Source: Pleodorina starrii | Taxonomy: Eukaryota > Chlorophyta > Chlorophyceae > Chlamydomonadales > Volvocaceae | DNA: 64,000 nucleotides | Assembly: GCA_030267565.1 (NCBI GenBank) | Contig: BRXU01000002.1 | Span: 62,001 to 126,000 of the forward strand | Direction of reading: 5' to 3' | In this document: positions 39,538 through 49,470 of the stretch, piece by piece | How positions within the stretch are numbered: position 1 is the stretch's first letter | Layout of the letters: each line of letters starts with the position of its first letter | Notes under the pieces: model-generated | What the model was told of the DNA's origin: nothing | The model's input: only the letters and a program-made list of their open reading frames with translations | Database searches by the model: none | Made by a program: the position numbers and the translations under genes

Positions 39538-42500
39538 TGGGTCGAGGTTGGGCCCGTGGGTCGATCCTGGGCCAATGGGTCGAGGTCGGGCCCATGGGTC
39601 GAGGTTAGGCCCATGGGTCGAGGTTGGGCCCATGGGTCGAGGTTGGGCCTGTGGGTCGAGGTCGGGCCCATGAGTCGAGGTTGGGCCCATGGGTCGAGGC
39701 TGGGCCCGTGGGTCGAGACTGGTCCCGTGGGTCGAGGTCGGGCCCGTGGGTCGGGGCTGGGCTCACGGGTCGAGGCTGGGCCTGTGGGTCGAGGTTGGGC
39801 TCATGCGTCGAGGTTGGGCCGTGGTTCGAGGTTGGGCCCATGGGTCGAGGTTGGGCCCATGGGTCGAGGTTGGGCCCGTGGGTCGAGGTTGGGCTCGTGG
39901 GTCGATCCTGGGCCCATGGATCGAGGCCTGGGTGGGGGAGGACAGGCCCGTGGGTCGAGGCCGGTCCCGTGGTTCGAGGTCGGGCCCATGCGTCGAGGCT
40001 GGTCCCGTGGTTCGAGGTGGGGCCCATGCGTCGTGGTTGGGCCCATGGGTCGAGGCTGGGCCCGTTGGTCGCGACTGGTCCCGTGGGTCGTGTTCGGGCC
40101 CGTGGGTCGGGGCTGGGCTCACGGGTCCAGGCTGGGCCTGTGGGTCGAGGTTGGGCTCATGCGTCGAGGTTGGGCCCATGGGTCGAGGTTGGGCCCATGG
40201 GTCGAGGCTGGCCCTGTGGGTCGAGGCTGGGCCCGTGGGTCGATCCTGGGCCAATGGGTCGAGGTTGGGACCGTGGCTCGAGGTTGGGCCCGTGGATCGA
40301 GGCTTGGCCCATGGGTCGATCCTGGGCACAAAGCTCGAGGTCGGGCAGGTGGGTCGAGGCTGGGCTCATGGGTTGAGGTTGGGCCCATGGGTCGAGGTTA
40401 GGTTCGTGGGTCGATCCTGAGCCCATGGGTCGAGGCTGGGCCTGTGCATCGGAGCTGGGCCCGTGGGTCGAGGCTGGGCCCGTGTGTCGAGGCTGGCCCT
40501 GTGGGTCGAGGCTGGGCCCGTGGGTCGATCCTGGGCCAATGGGTCGAGGTTGGGACCGTGGCTCGAGGTTGGGCCCGTGGATCGAGGCTAGGCCCATGGG
40601 TCGATCCTGGGCACAAAGCTCGAGGTCGGGCAGGTGGGTCGAGGCTGGGCTCATGGGTTGAGGTTGGGCCCATAGGTCGAGGTTAGGTTCGTGGGTCGAT
40701 CCTGAGCCCATGGGTCGAGGCTGGGCTCATCGGTCGAGGTTAGGCCCGTGGGTCGAGGCCGGTCCCGTGTGTCGAGGTCGGGCCTATGGGTCGAGGTTGG
40801 GCCCATGGGTCGAGGTTGGGCCCGTGGGTCGAGGCTGGGCCCGTGAGTCGGGGCTGGCCCTGTGGGTCGAGGCTGGGCCCGTGGGCCGAGGCTGGCCCTG
40901 TGGGTCGAGGCTGGGCCCCTGGGTCGAGGCTGGGCTCACGGGTCGAGGCTGGGCCCGTGGGTCGAGGCTGACCCTGTGGGTCGAGGCTGGGCCCATTGGT
41001 CGAGGTTGGGACCATGGATCGAGGCTGGGCCCCTGGGTCGAGGCTGGGCTCACGGGTCAAGGCTGGGCCCGTGGGTCGAGGCTGGCCCTGTGGGTCGAGG
41101 CTGGGCCCATTGGTCGAGGTTGGGACCATGGGTCGAGGCTGGACCCGTGGGTCGAGGCTGGGCCTGTGGGTCGAAGCTGGGCCCGTGGGTCGAGGTTGGG
41201 CCCGTGGGTCGAGGTCGGCCCTGTGGGTCGAGGCTGGGCCCGTGGGTCGATCCTGGGCCAATGGGTCGAGGCTTGTCCCATGGGTCGAGGTTGGGCCCGT
41301 GGATCGAGGCTTGGCCCATGGGTCGATCCTGGGCACAAAGCTCTAGGTCGGGCAGGTGGGTCGAGGCTGGGCTCATGGGTTGAGGTTGGGCCCATAGGTC
41401 GAGGTTAGGTTCGTGGGTCGATCCTGAGCCCATGGGTCGAGGCTGGGCTCATCGGTCGAGGTTAGGCCCGTGGGTCGAGGCCGGTCCCGTGTGTCGAGGT
41501 CGGGCCTATGGGTCGAGGTTGGGCCCATGGGTCGAGGTTGGGCCCGTGGGTCGAGGCTGGGCCCGTGAGTCGAGGCTGGCCCTGTGGGTCGAGGCTGGGC
41601 CTGTGGGCCGAGGCTGGCCCTGTGGGTCGAGGCTGGGCCCCTGGGTCGAGGCTGGGCTCACGGGTCGAGGCTGGGCCCGGGGGTCGAGGCTGGCCCTGTG
41701 GGTCGAAGCTGGGCCCGTGGGTCGAGGCTGGGCCCGTGGGCCGAGGCCGGCCCTGTGGGTCGAGGCTGGGCCCGTGGGTCGATCCTGGGCCAATGGGTGG
41801 AGGCTTGGCCCATGGGTCGAGGTTGGGCCCGTGGGTCGAGGCTGGGCCCGTGGGTCGAGGTTGGGCCCATGGGTCGAGGCTGGGCCCGTGGGTCGAGACT
41901 GGTCCCGTGGGTCGAGGTCGGGCCCGTGGGTCGGGGCTGGGCTCACGGGTCGAGGCTGGGCCTGTGGGTCGAGGTTGGGCTCATGCGTCGAGGTTGGGCC
42001 GTGGTTCGAGGTTGGGCCCATGGGTCGAGGTTGGGCCCATGGGTCGAGGTTGGGCCCGTGGGTCGAGGTTGGGCTCGTGGGTCGATCCTGGGCCCATGGA
42101 TCGAGGCCTGGGTGGGGGAGGACAGGCCCGTGGGTCGAGGCCGGTCCCGTGGTTCGAGGTCGGGCCCATGCGTCGAGGCTGGTCCCGTGGTTCGAGGTGG
42201 GGCCCATGCGTCGTGGTTGGGCCCATGGGTCGAGGCTGGGCCCGTTGGTCGCGACTGGTCCCGTGGGTCGTGTTCGGGCCCGTGGGTCGGGGCTGGGCTC
42301 ACGGGTCCAGGCTGGGCCTGTGGGTCGAGGTTGGGCTCATGCGTCGAGGTTGGGCCCATGGGTCGAGGTTGGGCCCATGGGTCGAGGCTGGCCCTGTGGG
42401 TCGAGGCTGGGCCCGTGGGTCGATCCTGGGCCAATGGGTCGAGGTTGGGACCGTGGCTCGAGGTTGGGCCCGTGGATCGAGGCTTGGCCCATGGGTCGAT

Positions 42501-45500
42501 CCTGGGCACAAAGCTCGAGGTCGGGCAGGTGGGTCGAGGCTGGGCTCATGGGTTGAGGTTGGGCCCATGGGTCGAGGTTAGGTTCGTGGGTCGATCCTGA
42601 GCCCATGGGTCGAGGCTGGGCCTGTGCATCGAAGCTGGGCCCGTGGGTCGAGGCTGGGCCCCAGGGTTGCTATCTTAGGATAAAAATATCTATTTGCCAA
42701 AAAAATTTGAAAATCGATAGAAGTTTTTTTTGCGATTTTGAGTGTCCAGTATGAAATTTTAGGGATAAATTTGACCAAACAATCTGATCATCCATAGAAC
42801 TTCAGAAGCCCATTTTCTCGGAAATCACGTCGCCGGCTCCCTCCCGACGGCGAAAAAGATGTTTTCCGCTCCGAAGAATTGTGCTGGATAATACTGAAAA
42901 CAAGTTCCTATATTGCACACGGTCACGGTTGATATCTTGGCACTGCACACAGATATTTTTGGGCCTTTCCAGCCAACAAACTTCTCATCAGCCAAAGAAG
43001 TTTTTGGAGCATTTGAGTGACGAAAATCTGAGCCCGTAGATACTCCCGTCAAGGAAGATAGCAACCCTGCTGGGCCCGTGTGTCGAGGCTGGCCCTGTGG
43101 GTCGAGGCTGGGCCCGTGGGTCGATCCTGGGCCAATGGGTCGAGGTTGGGACCGTGGCTCGAGGTTGGGCCCGTGGATCGAGGCTAGGCCCATGGGTCGA
43201 TCCTGGGCACAAAGCTCGAGGTCGGGCAGGTGGGTCGAGGCTGGGCTCATGGGTTGAGGTTGGGCCCATGGGTCGAGGTTAGGTTCGTGGGTCGATCCTG
43301 AGCCCATGGGTCGAGGCTGGGCTCATCGGTCGAGGTTAGGCCCGTGGGTCGAGGCCGGTCCCGTGTGTCGAGGTCGGGCCTATGGGTCGAGGTTGGGCCC
43401 ATGGGTCGAGGTTGGGCCCGTGGGTCGAGGCTGGGCCCGTGAGTCGGGGCTGGCCCTGTGGGTCGAGGCTGGGCCCGTGGGCCGAGGCTGGCCCTGTGGG
43501 TCGAGGCTGGGCCCCTGGGTCGAGGCTGGGCTCACGGGTCGAGGCTGGGCCCGTGGGTCGAGGCTGACCCTGTGGGTCGAGGCTGGGCCCATTGGTCGAG
43601 GTTGGGACCATGGGTCGAGGCTGGGCCCCTGGGTCGAGGCTGGGCTCACGGGTCAAGGCTGGGCCCGTGGGTCGAGGCTGGCCCTGTGGGTCGAGGCTGG
43701 GCCCATTGGTCGAGGTTGGGACCATGGGTCGAGGCTGGACCCGTGGGTCGAGGCTGGGCCTGTGGGTCGAAGCTGGGCCCGTGGGTCGAGGTTGGGCCCG
43801 TGGGTCGAGGTCGGCCCTGTGGGTCGAGGCTGGGCCCGTGGGTCGATCCTGGGCCAATGGGTCGAGGCTTGTCCCATGGGTCGAGGTTGGGCCCGTGGAT
43901 CGAGGCTTGGCCCATGGGTCGATCCTGGGCACAAAGCTCGAGGTCGGGCAGGTGGGTCGAGGTCGGGCTTATGGTTCGAGGTAGGGCCCGTGGGTCGAGG
44001 TTAGGTTCGTGGGTCGATCCTGAGCCCATGGGTCGAGGCTGGGCCTGTGCATCGAAGCTGGGCCCGTGGGTCGAGGCCGGTCCCGTGTGTCGAGGCTGGC
44101 CCTGTGGGTCGAGGCTGGGCCTGTGGGCCGAGGCTGGCCCTGTGGGTCGAGGCTGGGCCCCTGGGTCGAGGCTGGGCTCACGGGTCGAGGCTGGGCCCGG
44201 GGGTCGAGGCTGGCCCTGTGGGTCGAAGCTGGGCCCGTGGGTCGAGGCTGGGCCCGTGGGCCGAGGCCGGCCCTGTGGGTCGAGGCTGGGCCCGTGGGTC
44301 GATCCTGGGCCAATGGGTGGAGGCTTGGCCCATGGGTCGAGGTTGGGCCCGTGGGTCGAGGCTGGGCCCGTGGGTCGAGGTTGGGCCCATGGGTCGAGGC
44401 TGGGCCCGTGGGTCGAGACTGGTCCCGTGGGTCGAGGTCGGGCCCGTGGGTCGGGGCTGGGCTCACGGGTCGAGGCTGGGCCTGTGGGTCGAGGTTGGGC
44501 TCATGTGTCGAGGCTTGTCCCATGGTTCGAGGTTGGGCCCATGGGTCGAGGTTGGGCCCATGGGTCGAGGTTGGGCCCGTGGGTCGAGGTTGGGCTCGTG
44601 GGTCGATCCTGGGCCCATGGATCGAGGCCTGGGTGGGGGAGGACAGGCCCGTGGGTCGAGGCCGGTCCCGTGGTTCGAGGTCGGGCCCATGCGTCGAGGC
44701 TGGTCCCGTGGTTCGAGGTGGGGCCCATGCGTCGTGGTTGGGCCCATGGGTCGAGGCTGGGCCCGTTGGTCGCGACTGGTCCCGTGGGTCGTGTTCGGGC
44801 CCGTGGGTCGGGGCTGGGCTCACGGGTCCAGGCTGGGCCTGTGGGTCGAGGTTGGGCTCATGCGTCGAGGTTGGGCCCATGGGTCGAGGTTGGGCCCATG
44901 GGTCGAGGCTGGCCCTGTGGGTCGAGGCTGGGCCCGTGGGTCGATCCTGGGCCAATGGGTCGAGGTTGGGACCGTGGCTCGAGGTTGGGCCCGTGGATCG
45001 AGGCTTGGCCCATGGGTCGATCCTGGGCACAAAGCTCGAGGTCGGGCAGGTGGGTCGAGGCTGGGCTCATGGGTTGAGGTTGGGCCCATGGGTCGAGGTT
45101 AGGTTCGTGGGTCGATCCTGAGCCCATGGGTCGAGGCTGGGCCTGTGCATCGAAGCTGGGCCCGTGGGTCGAGGCTGGGCCCGTGTGTCGAGGCTGGCCC
45201 TGTGGGTCGAGGCTGGGCCCGTGGGTCGATCCTGGGCCAATGGGTCGAGGTTGGGACCGTGGCTCGAGGTTGGGCCCGTGGATCGAGGCTAGGCCCATGG
45301 GTCGATCCTGGGCACAAAGCTCGAGGTCGGGCAGGTGGGTCGAGGCTGGGCTCATGGGTTGAGGTTGGGCCCATGGGTCGAGGTTAGGTTCGTGGGTCGA
45401 TCCTGAGCCCATGGGTCGAGGCTGGGCTCATCGGTCGAGGTTAGGCCCGTGGGTCGAGGCCGGTCCCGTGTGTCGAGGTCGGGCCTATGGGTCGAGGTTG

Positions 45501-47055
45501 GGCCCATGGGTCGAGGTTGGGCCCGTGGGTCGAGGCTGGGCCCGTGAGTCGGGGCTGGCCCTGTGGGTCGAGGCTGGGCCCGTGGGCCGAGGCTGGCCCT
45601 GTGGGTCGAGGCTGGGCCCCTGGGTCGAGGCTGGGCTCACGGGTCGAGGCTGGGCCCGTGGGTCGAGGCTGACCCTGTGGGTCGAGGCTGGGCCCATTGG
45701 TCGAGGTTGGGACCATGGGTCGAGGCTGGGCCCCTGGGTCGAGGCTGGGCTCACGGGTCAAGGCTGGGCCCGTGGGTCGAGGCTGGCCCTGTGGGTCGAG
45801 GCTGGGCCCATTGGTCGAGGTTGGGACCATGGGTCGAGGCTGGGCCCCTGGGTCGAGGCTGGGCTCACGGGTCAAGGCTGGGCCCGTGGGTCGAGGCTGG
45901 GCCTGTGGGTCGAAGCTGGGCCCGTGGGTCGAGGTTGGGCCCGTGGGTCGAGGTTGGCCCTGTGGGTCGAGGCTGGGCCCGTGGGTCGATCCTGGGCCAA
46001 TGGGTCGAGGCTTGTCCCATGGGTCGAGGTTGGGCCCGTGGATCGAGGCTTGGCCCATGGGTCGATCCTGGGCACAAAGCTCGAGGTCGGGCAGGTGGGT
46101 CGAGGTCGGGCTTATGGTTCGAGGTAGGGCCCGTGGGTCGAGGTTAGGTTCGTGGGTCGATCCTGAGCCCATGGGTCGAGGCTGGGCTCATCGGTCGAGG
46201 TTAGGCCCGTGGGTCGAGGCCGGTCCCGTGTGTCGAGGTCGGGCCTATGGGTCGAGGTTGGGCCCATGGGTCGAGGTTGGGCCCGTGGGTCGAGGCTGGG
46301 CCCGTGAGTCGAGGCTGGCCCTGTGGGTCGAGGCTGGGCCTGTGGGCCGAGGCTGGCCCTGTGGGTCGAGGCTGGGCCCCTGGGTCGAGGCTGGGCTCAC
46401 GGGTCGAGGCTGGGCCCGGGGGTCGAGGCTGGCCCTGTGGGTCGAAGCTGGGCCCGTGGGTCGAGGCTGGGCCCGTGGGCCGAGGCCGGCCCTGTGGGTC
46501 GAGGCTGGGCCCGTGGGTCGATCCTGGGCCAATGGGTGGAGGCTTGGCCCATGGGTCGAGGTTGGGCCCGTGGGTCGAGGCTGGGCCCGTGGGTCGAGGC
46601 TGGCCCTGTGGGTCGAAGCTGGGCCCGTGGGTCGAGGCTGGGCCCGTGGGCCGAGGCCGGCCCTGTGGGTCGAGGCTGGGCCCGTGGGTCGATCCTGGGC
46701 CAATGGGTGGAGGCTTGGCCCATGGGTCGAGGTTGGGCCCGTGGGTCGAGACTGGTCCCGTGGGTAGAGATCGGGCCCGTGGGTCGAGGCTGGGCTCACG
46801 GGTCGAGGCTTGGCCCATGGGTCGAGGTTGGGCCCGTGGGTCGAGACTGGTCCCGTGGGTAGAGATCGGGCCCGTGGGTCGAGGCTGGGCTCACGGGTCG
46901 AGGCTGGGCCCATGGGTCGAGGTCGGGCTTATGGTTCGAGGTAGGGCCCGTGGGTCGAGGTTGGGCTCATGGGTCGAGGCTGGGCCCGTGGGTCGAGGTT
47001 GGGCTCATGGGTCGAGGTTGGGCTCATAGCTCGAGGTTTGGCCCATGGGTCGAGG
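39538..47055. repeat. 19-bp satellite array (GGGTCGAGGYTGGGCCCRT)
   Basis: Tandem copies of a 19-bp unit, consensus GGGTCGAGGTTGGGCCCAT with variants (CTGGCCCTGT, ATCCTGGGCC and others), cover about 7.5 kb apart from an inserted MITE. The array resumes at 47338-47400 after a solo LTR. Variant blocks recur in the same order, giving a higher-order period of about 2.1-2.2 kb. For example, GAGGCCTGGGTGGGGGAGG occurs near 39923, 42103 and 44623. Because 19 is not a multiple of 3 and the unit lacks stop triplets, long open frames appear on both strands; they are artefacts. The plus strand is strongly G-biased, and unit junctions form CCCATGGG palindromes. Confidence 0.97.
42662..43069. mobile_element. 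408-bp hAT-type MITE inserted in the satellite
   Basis: Termini CAGGGTTGCTATCTT and AAGATAGCAACCCTG form a perfect 15-bp inverted repeat. They are flanked on both sides by the satellite octamer CTGGGCCC (42654-42661 and 43070-43077), a perfect 8-bp target-site duplication. Eight-bp duplications with CAGGG-type ends are the mark of the hAT superfamily. The interior is AT-rich and shows no transposase, so it is non-autonomous. The perfect duplication points to a recent insertion. Confidence 0.93.
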
Positions 47056-47337
47056 TGTTGTAGCGTGATGGCTACACAGGACTTATGCGAATTATTGAAT
47101 ATGATTATGATTATCGAATTACCGATAACAGAACCTTCCGAATAGTATAGAATATCTCTTGAACGAGTATTCTAGAATCTATACGACAATCACGACTCTC
47201 GAAGCCGTCTTTGCTCACAGAAGGAACGATGATTGGACGTTAAGTTCTGATTCGATTCTGAGCACGGTAGTAAATACCGTGGCCGGGGCAGTGCCGGCCT
47301 GAGACAAAGGTATTTACCTACGTATCTCACTACAACA
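47056..47337. mobile_element. Solo LTR, Ty1/copia type
   Basis: 282 bp beginning TGTTGTAGCGTGAT and ending ATCTCACTACAACA, the TG...CA ends with short inverted termini usual for copia LTRs. It is flanked by CGAGG (47051-47055) and TGAGG (47338-47342), a 5-bp target duplication with one substitution. Satellite units lie on both sides. No internal retrotransposon sequence adjoins, hence a solo LTR left by recombination. Orientation is not determined. Confidence 0.75.
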
Positions 47338-47489
47338 TGAGGTTTGGCCCGTGGGTCGAGGTTGGGACCGTGGGTCGAGGCTGGGCCCGTGTGTCAAGGC
47401 AGGTCGCATCAGATCGCGTCTTGGCGCGCCTGACGACTCAAATTTGACGTGTCAAGTAACGCAGCCGCAAGGTAAGTCGATCAAATGAG

Positions 47490-47830
47490 TCGGCATTCAA
47501 GCAGATGGGTATGCATCGATCGTTATGTAATACCTTGTAATACGCTATACGCAACGCGAAGGCCAAAAGTGGCGGGCTGCATCGGGTTGCGGGAGGCCAA
47601 CGAAGGGTGCAAGCAGCCCTTGACCCCGACCGTCCCCGACCGTTACGTGGAATCAAGTCCGAGCCGGCTCCTCTGCAATGTTCTTGATGTATTAGTTCAG
47701 CCGGTTAAGAAATAAAACACTCGGGAAATCTACGAAAGATTAGGACGGCAGCAGGATACGTGCCCGGGCGGTTCAACCTCCGATACGTTCTGTGCCTTTG
47801 CGTGTGCGTTGCCGCACTTCATGGTGTCTA
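47490..47830 (+). pseudogene. Decayed duplicate of the promoter and exon 1 of the 49471 gene
   Basis: The sequence parallels 49275-49560: shared GCAGATG, TATGCATCGATCG, CGCAACGCGAAGGCC and GCGGGCTG upstream, then a signal-peptide-like stretch (LRYVLCLCVCVAALH, about 47774-47818) matching the exon-1 protein of the gene at 49471. The start ATG has become ATT (GATTAGGACGG for ATGAGGACGG), and the splice donor CACAGTGAG has become CATGGTGTC. No matching downstream exons were found, so only the 5' end was copied or kept. Confidence 0.7.
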
Positions 47831-48039
47831 AGCTTGGAAGCAGCAAACTTCTTGGTTATGCGTTGCGGATCCACGTATGTTTCTCTGTGTACACTACGCC
47901 AGCACGCTTTTGTCGTGAGCCTCGCCTTAAGGGACCTGGCGCCGTTCCCAAACAGCCGCGGCAGCAACCTGGCATTTGATACGGCTTATCAGGCGACAGC
48001 TACACGGTTCCAGTGAATCGGCAGAAACCTGCCCTCGCA

Positions 48040-48540
48040 GTGCTAGGATATCCGGTGTGTGGCAGGCAGGCCTTGTAGCTTCCATATGCACCACGACGCC
48101 CTGGCCAGGGCAGCGGAGCATACAAGCAACAGGTAGGGCCAGATAGCTGGAACCAAGTTTCTGAACATGAGTATTCGCCGTGCCGATCCCTCATCATTGG
48201 GCCTGACAACCAGTACGGCAGTAACAGTCGGATGGCATCGATACGTAAAATGTAAAACGATTGACAAAAAAACTAGTCATCGCATCGTGCTGCCAATTCG
48301 TTCTCGGAAGGCCCACAACAAATTCCGTGGAGACGCTTTCCAACAGCGAGCGGCGATGTCGCGTTTTATCGACAGGGCCGGGTCGTTTTGGATGAGGATT
48401 CGCCATTTGTCCCAGACCTCCTCCCAAACAAAAGGATAATCCTGGATGGGAGATCAAAGTACTCAAAGTGTGTTCGGATTCAAAAACCAAACGCCGCGTG
48501 GATTGCATCAGCAGCGCATTTCGTCTACGACGCCCCATGA
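48040..48540 (-). mobile_element. Ty3/gypsy retrotransposon integrase remnant
   Basis: The minus-strand frame 48538-48194 contains ESVSTEFVVGLPRTNWQHDAM followed by FVNRFTFYVSMP, which aligns by eye with the integrase core ESISMDFI.GLP...HDAI..VVDRLTKM.HFI. The first catalytic Asp position reads Glu (STEF). After a frame change, RDRHGEYSCSETW (about 48180) resembles the SDRD..F.S.FW block carrying the second Asp. No reverse transcriptase or LTR was recognised nearby. It is a dead fragment. Confidence 0.55.
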
Positions 48541-49282
48541 AAGGGTTATCAGGGGGAGTTCAACCGCACAAAGAATTGTGACCTAATTCTAGCGCCAGGA
48601 AAGGGCATACCGGTACATCGGCAACAAATTTCCAGCTTGCCTGCTGGGCGGTAGCTCTCCAACGCGACTTGTTCGTCTCAAACCATCGTCCCTATCGTCG
48701 ATTCAGATTACCGGTATACCGCGAAGCCATTGCGGACGCGTGAACTGTAATCGCCGTCATGCTGGCTTGCTCAGCTTGCTTCAGGGATCGGTCTGGAGAG
48801 GTCCTGCGAGGTTGCGTCCAGAAAGGATCCACACCGAGCATGGCCTCGCCAGGCACACCGTTGTTGGAATGCCAGGCGCAACGTCTGCATAACCAGTGCA
48901 TTGTTATCGGCTAAGCCCGATTGGTTTTGTCGCATTGTGCTGCATGTCCTTGTTACTATAATGGCAGTTCCGGCCCACACAGGCCTGCCAGAGGCCTAAC
49001 GGATAGAACGACCGCACGAAGACTTGCATTGCGGCGACAGGCAGCGATCAGGCATATCGGGGGGATACATCGACAATGTGGGAGGAGGTTAATTTTATAT
49101 TAATCAATCTAGCGTTTGTGCACCGCTGCGTGCGTCATGCGCAAGTACATATGATGATGAGCTTTCGCAAGGGAAGATAGAGTGCAGGGTCGCGTCGTGC
49201 CGCGCTTCGTTCGACCCGACTAAATTTGTCGGGCCGTATCATGTATTGCAGCAGAAAGCTAACTATAGCAACTGACTCTTCA
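48541..49282. other. Spacer without recognised gene
   Basis: No coding pattern recognised. There is AT-rich sequence around 49085-49110. It may include older transposon debris. Confidence 0.35.
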
Positions 49283-49470
49283 GTCAGGCAGATGAATATG
49301 CATCGATCGATTTGTAATGCGCAACGCGAAGGCCGAAAGTAGCGGGCTGGAGAAGGCCAAGCGGCACTTGACCGTTGTGTCGGTTATTGTCCGAAGCGGC
49401 ACCTTCACGATATTCTGGCTATTTATTGTTACTAACCTGAACATTTTAAATTAAAATTAGGCTTTTAAAA
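49283..49470 (+). promoter_or_regulatory. Duplicated upstream block of the 49471 gene
   Basis: Contains TATGCATCGATCG and CGCAACGCGAAGGCC, which are also conserved in the decayed copy at 47490-47770, directly before an AT-rich stretch (TTTAAATTAAAATTAG) and the ATG at 49471. Conservation upstream of a dead exon shows shared ancestry and does not prove function, but this is the likely promoter/5' UTR. Confidence 0.4.

Noticed and set aside
39556..47029. Many long open frames on both strands (up to 539 codons) rich in Gly-Arg-Trp or Pro-Thr-His
   Set aside because: They are a by-product of a 19-bp stop-free satellite read in rotating frames. Several overlap on both strands and in all frames, with no splice logic or family similarity.
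39538..47055. CRISPR-like array
   Set aside because: The repeat is contiguous 19-bp satellite with no spacers, in a eukaryotic nuclear context.
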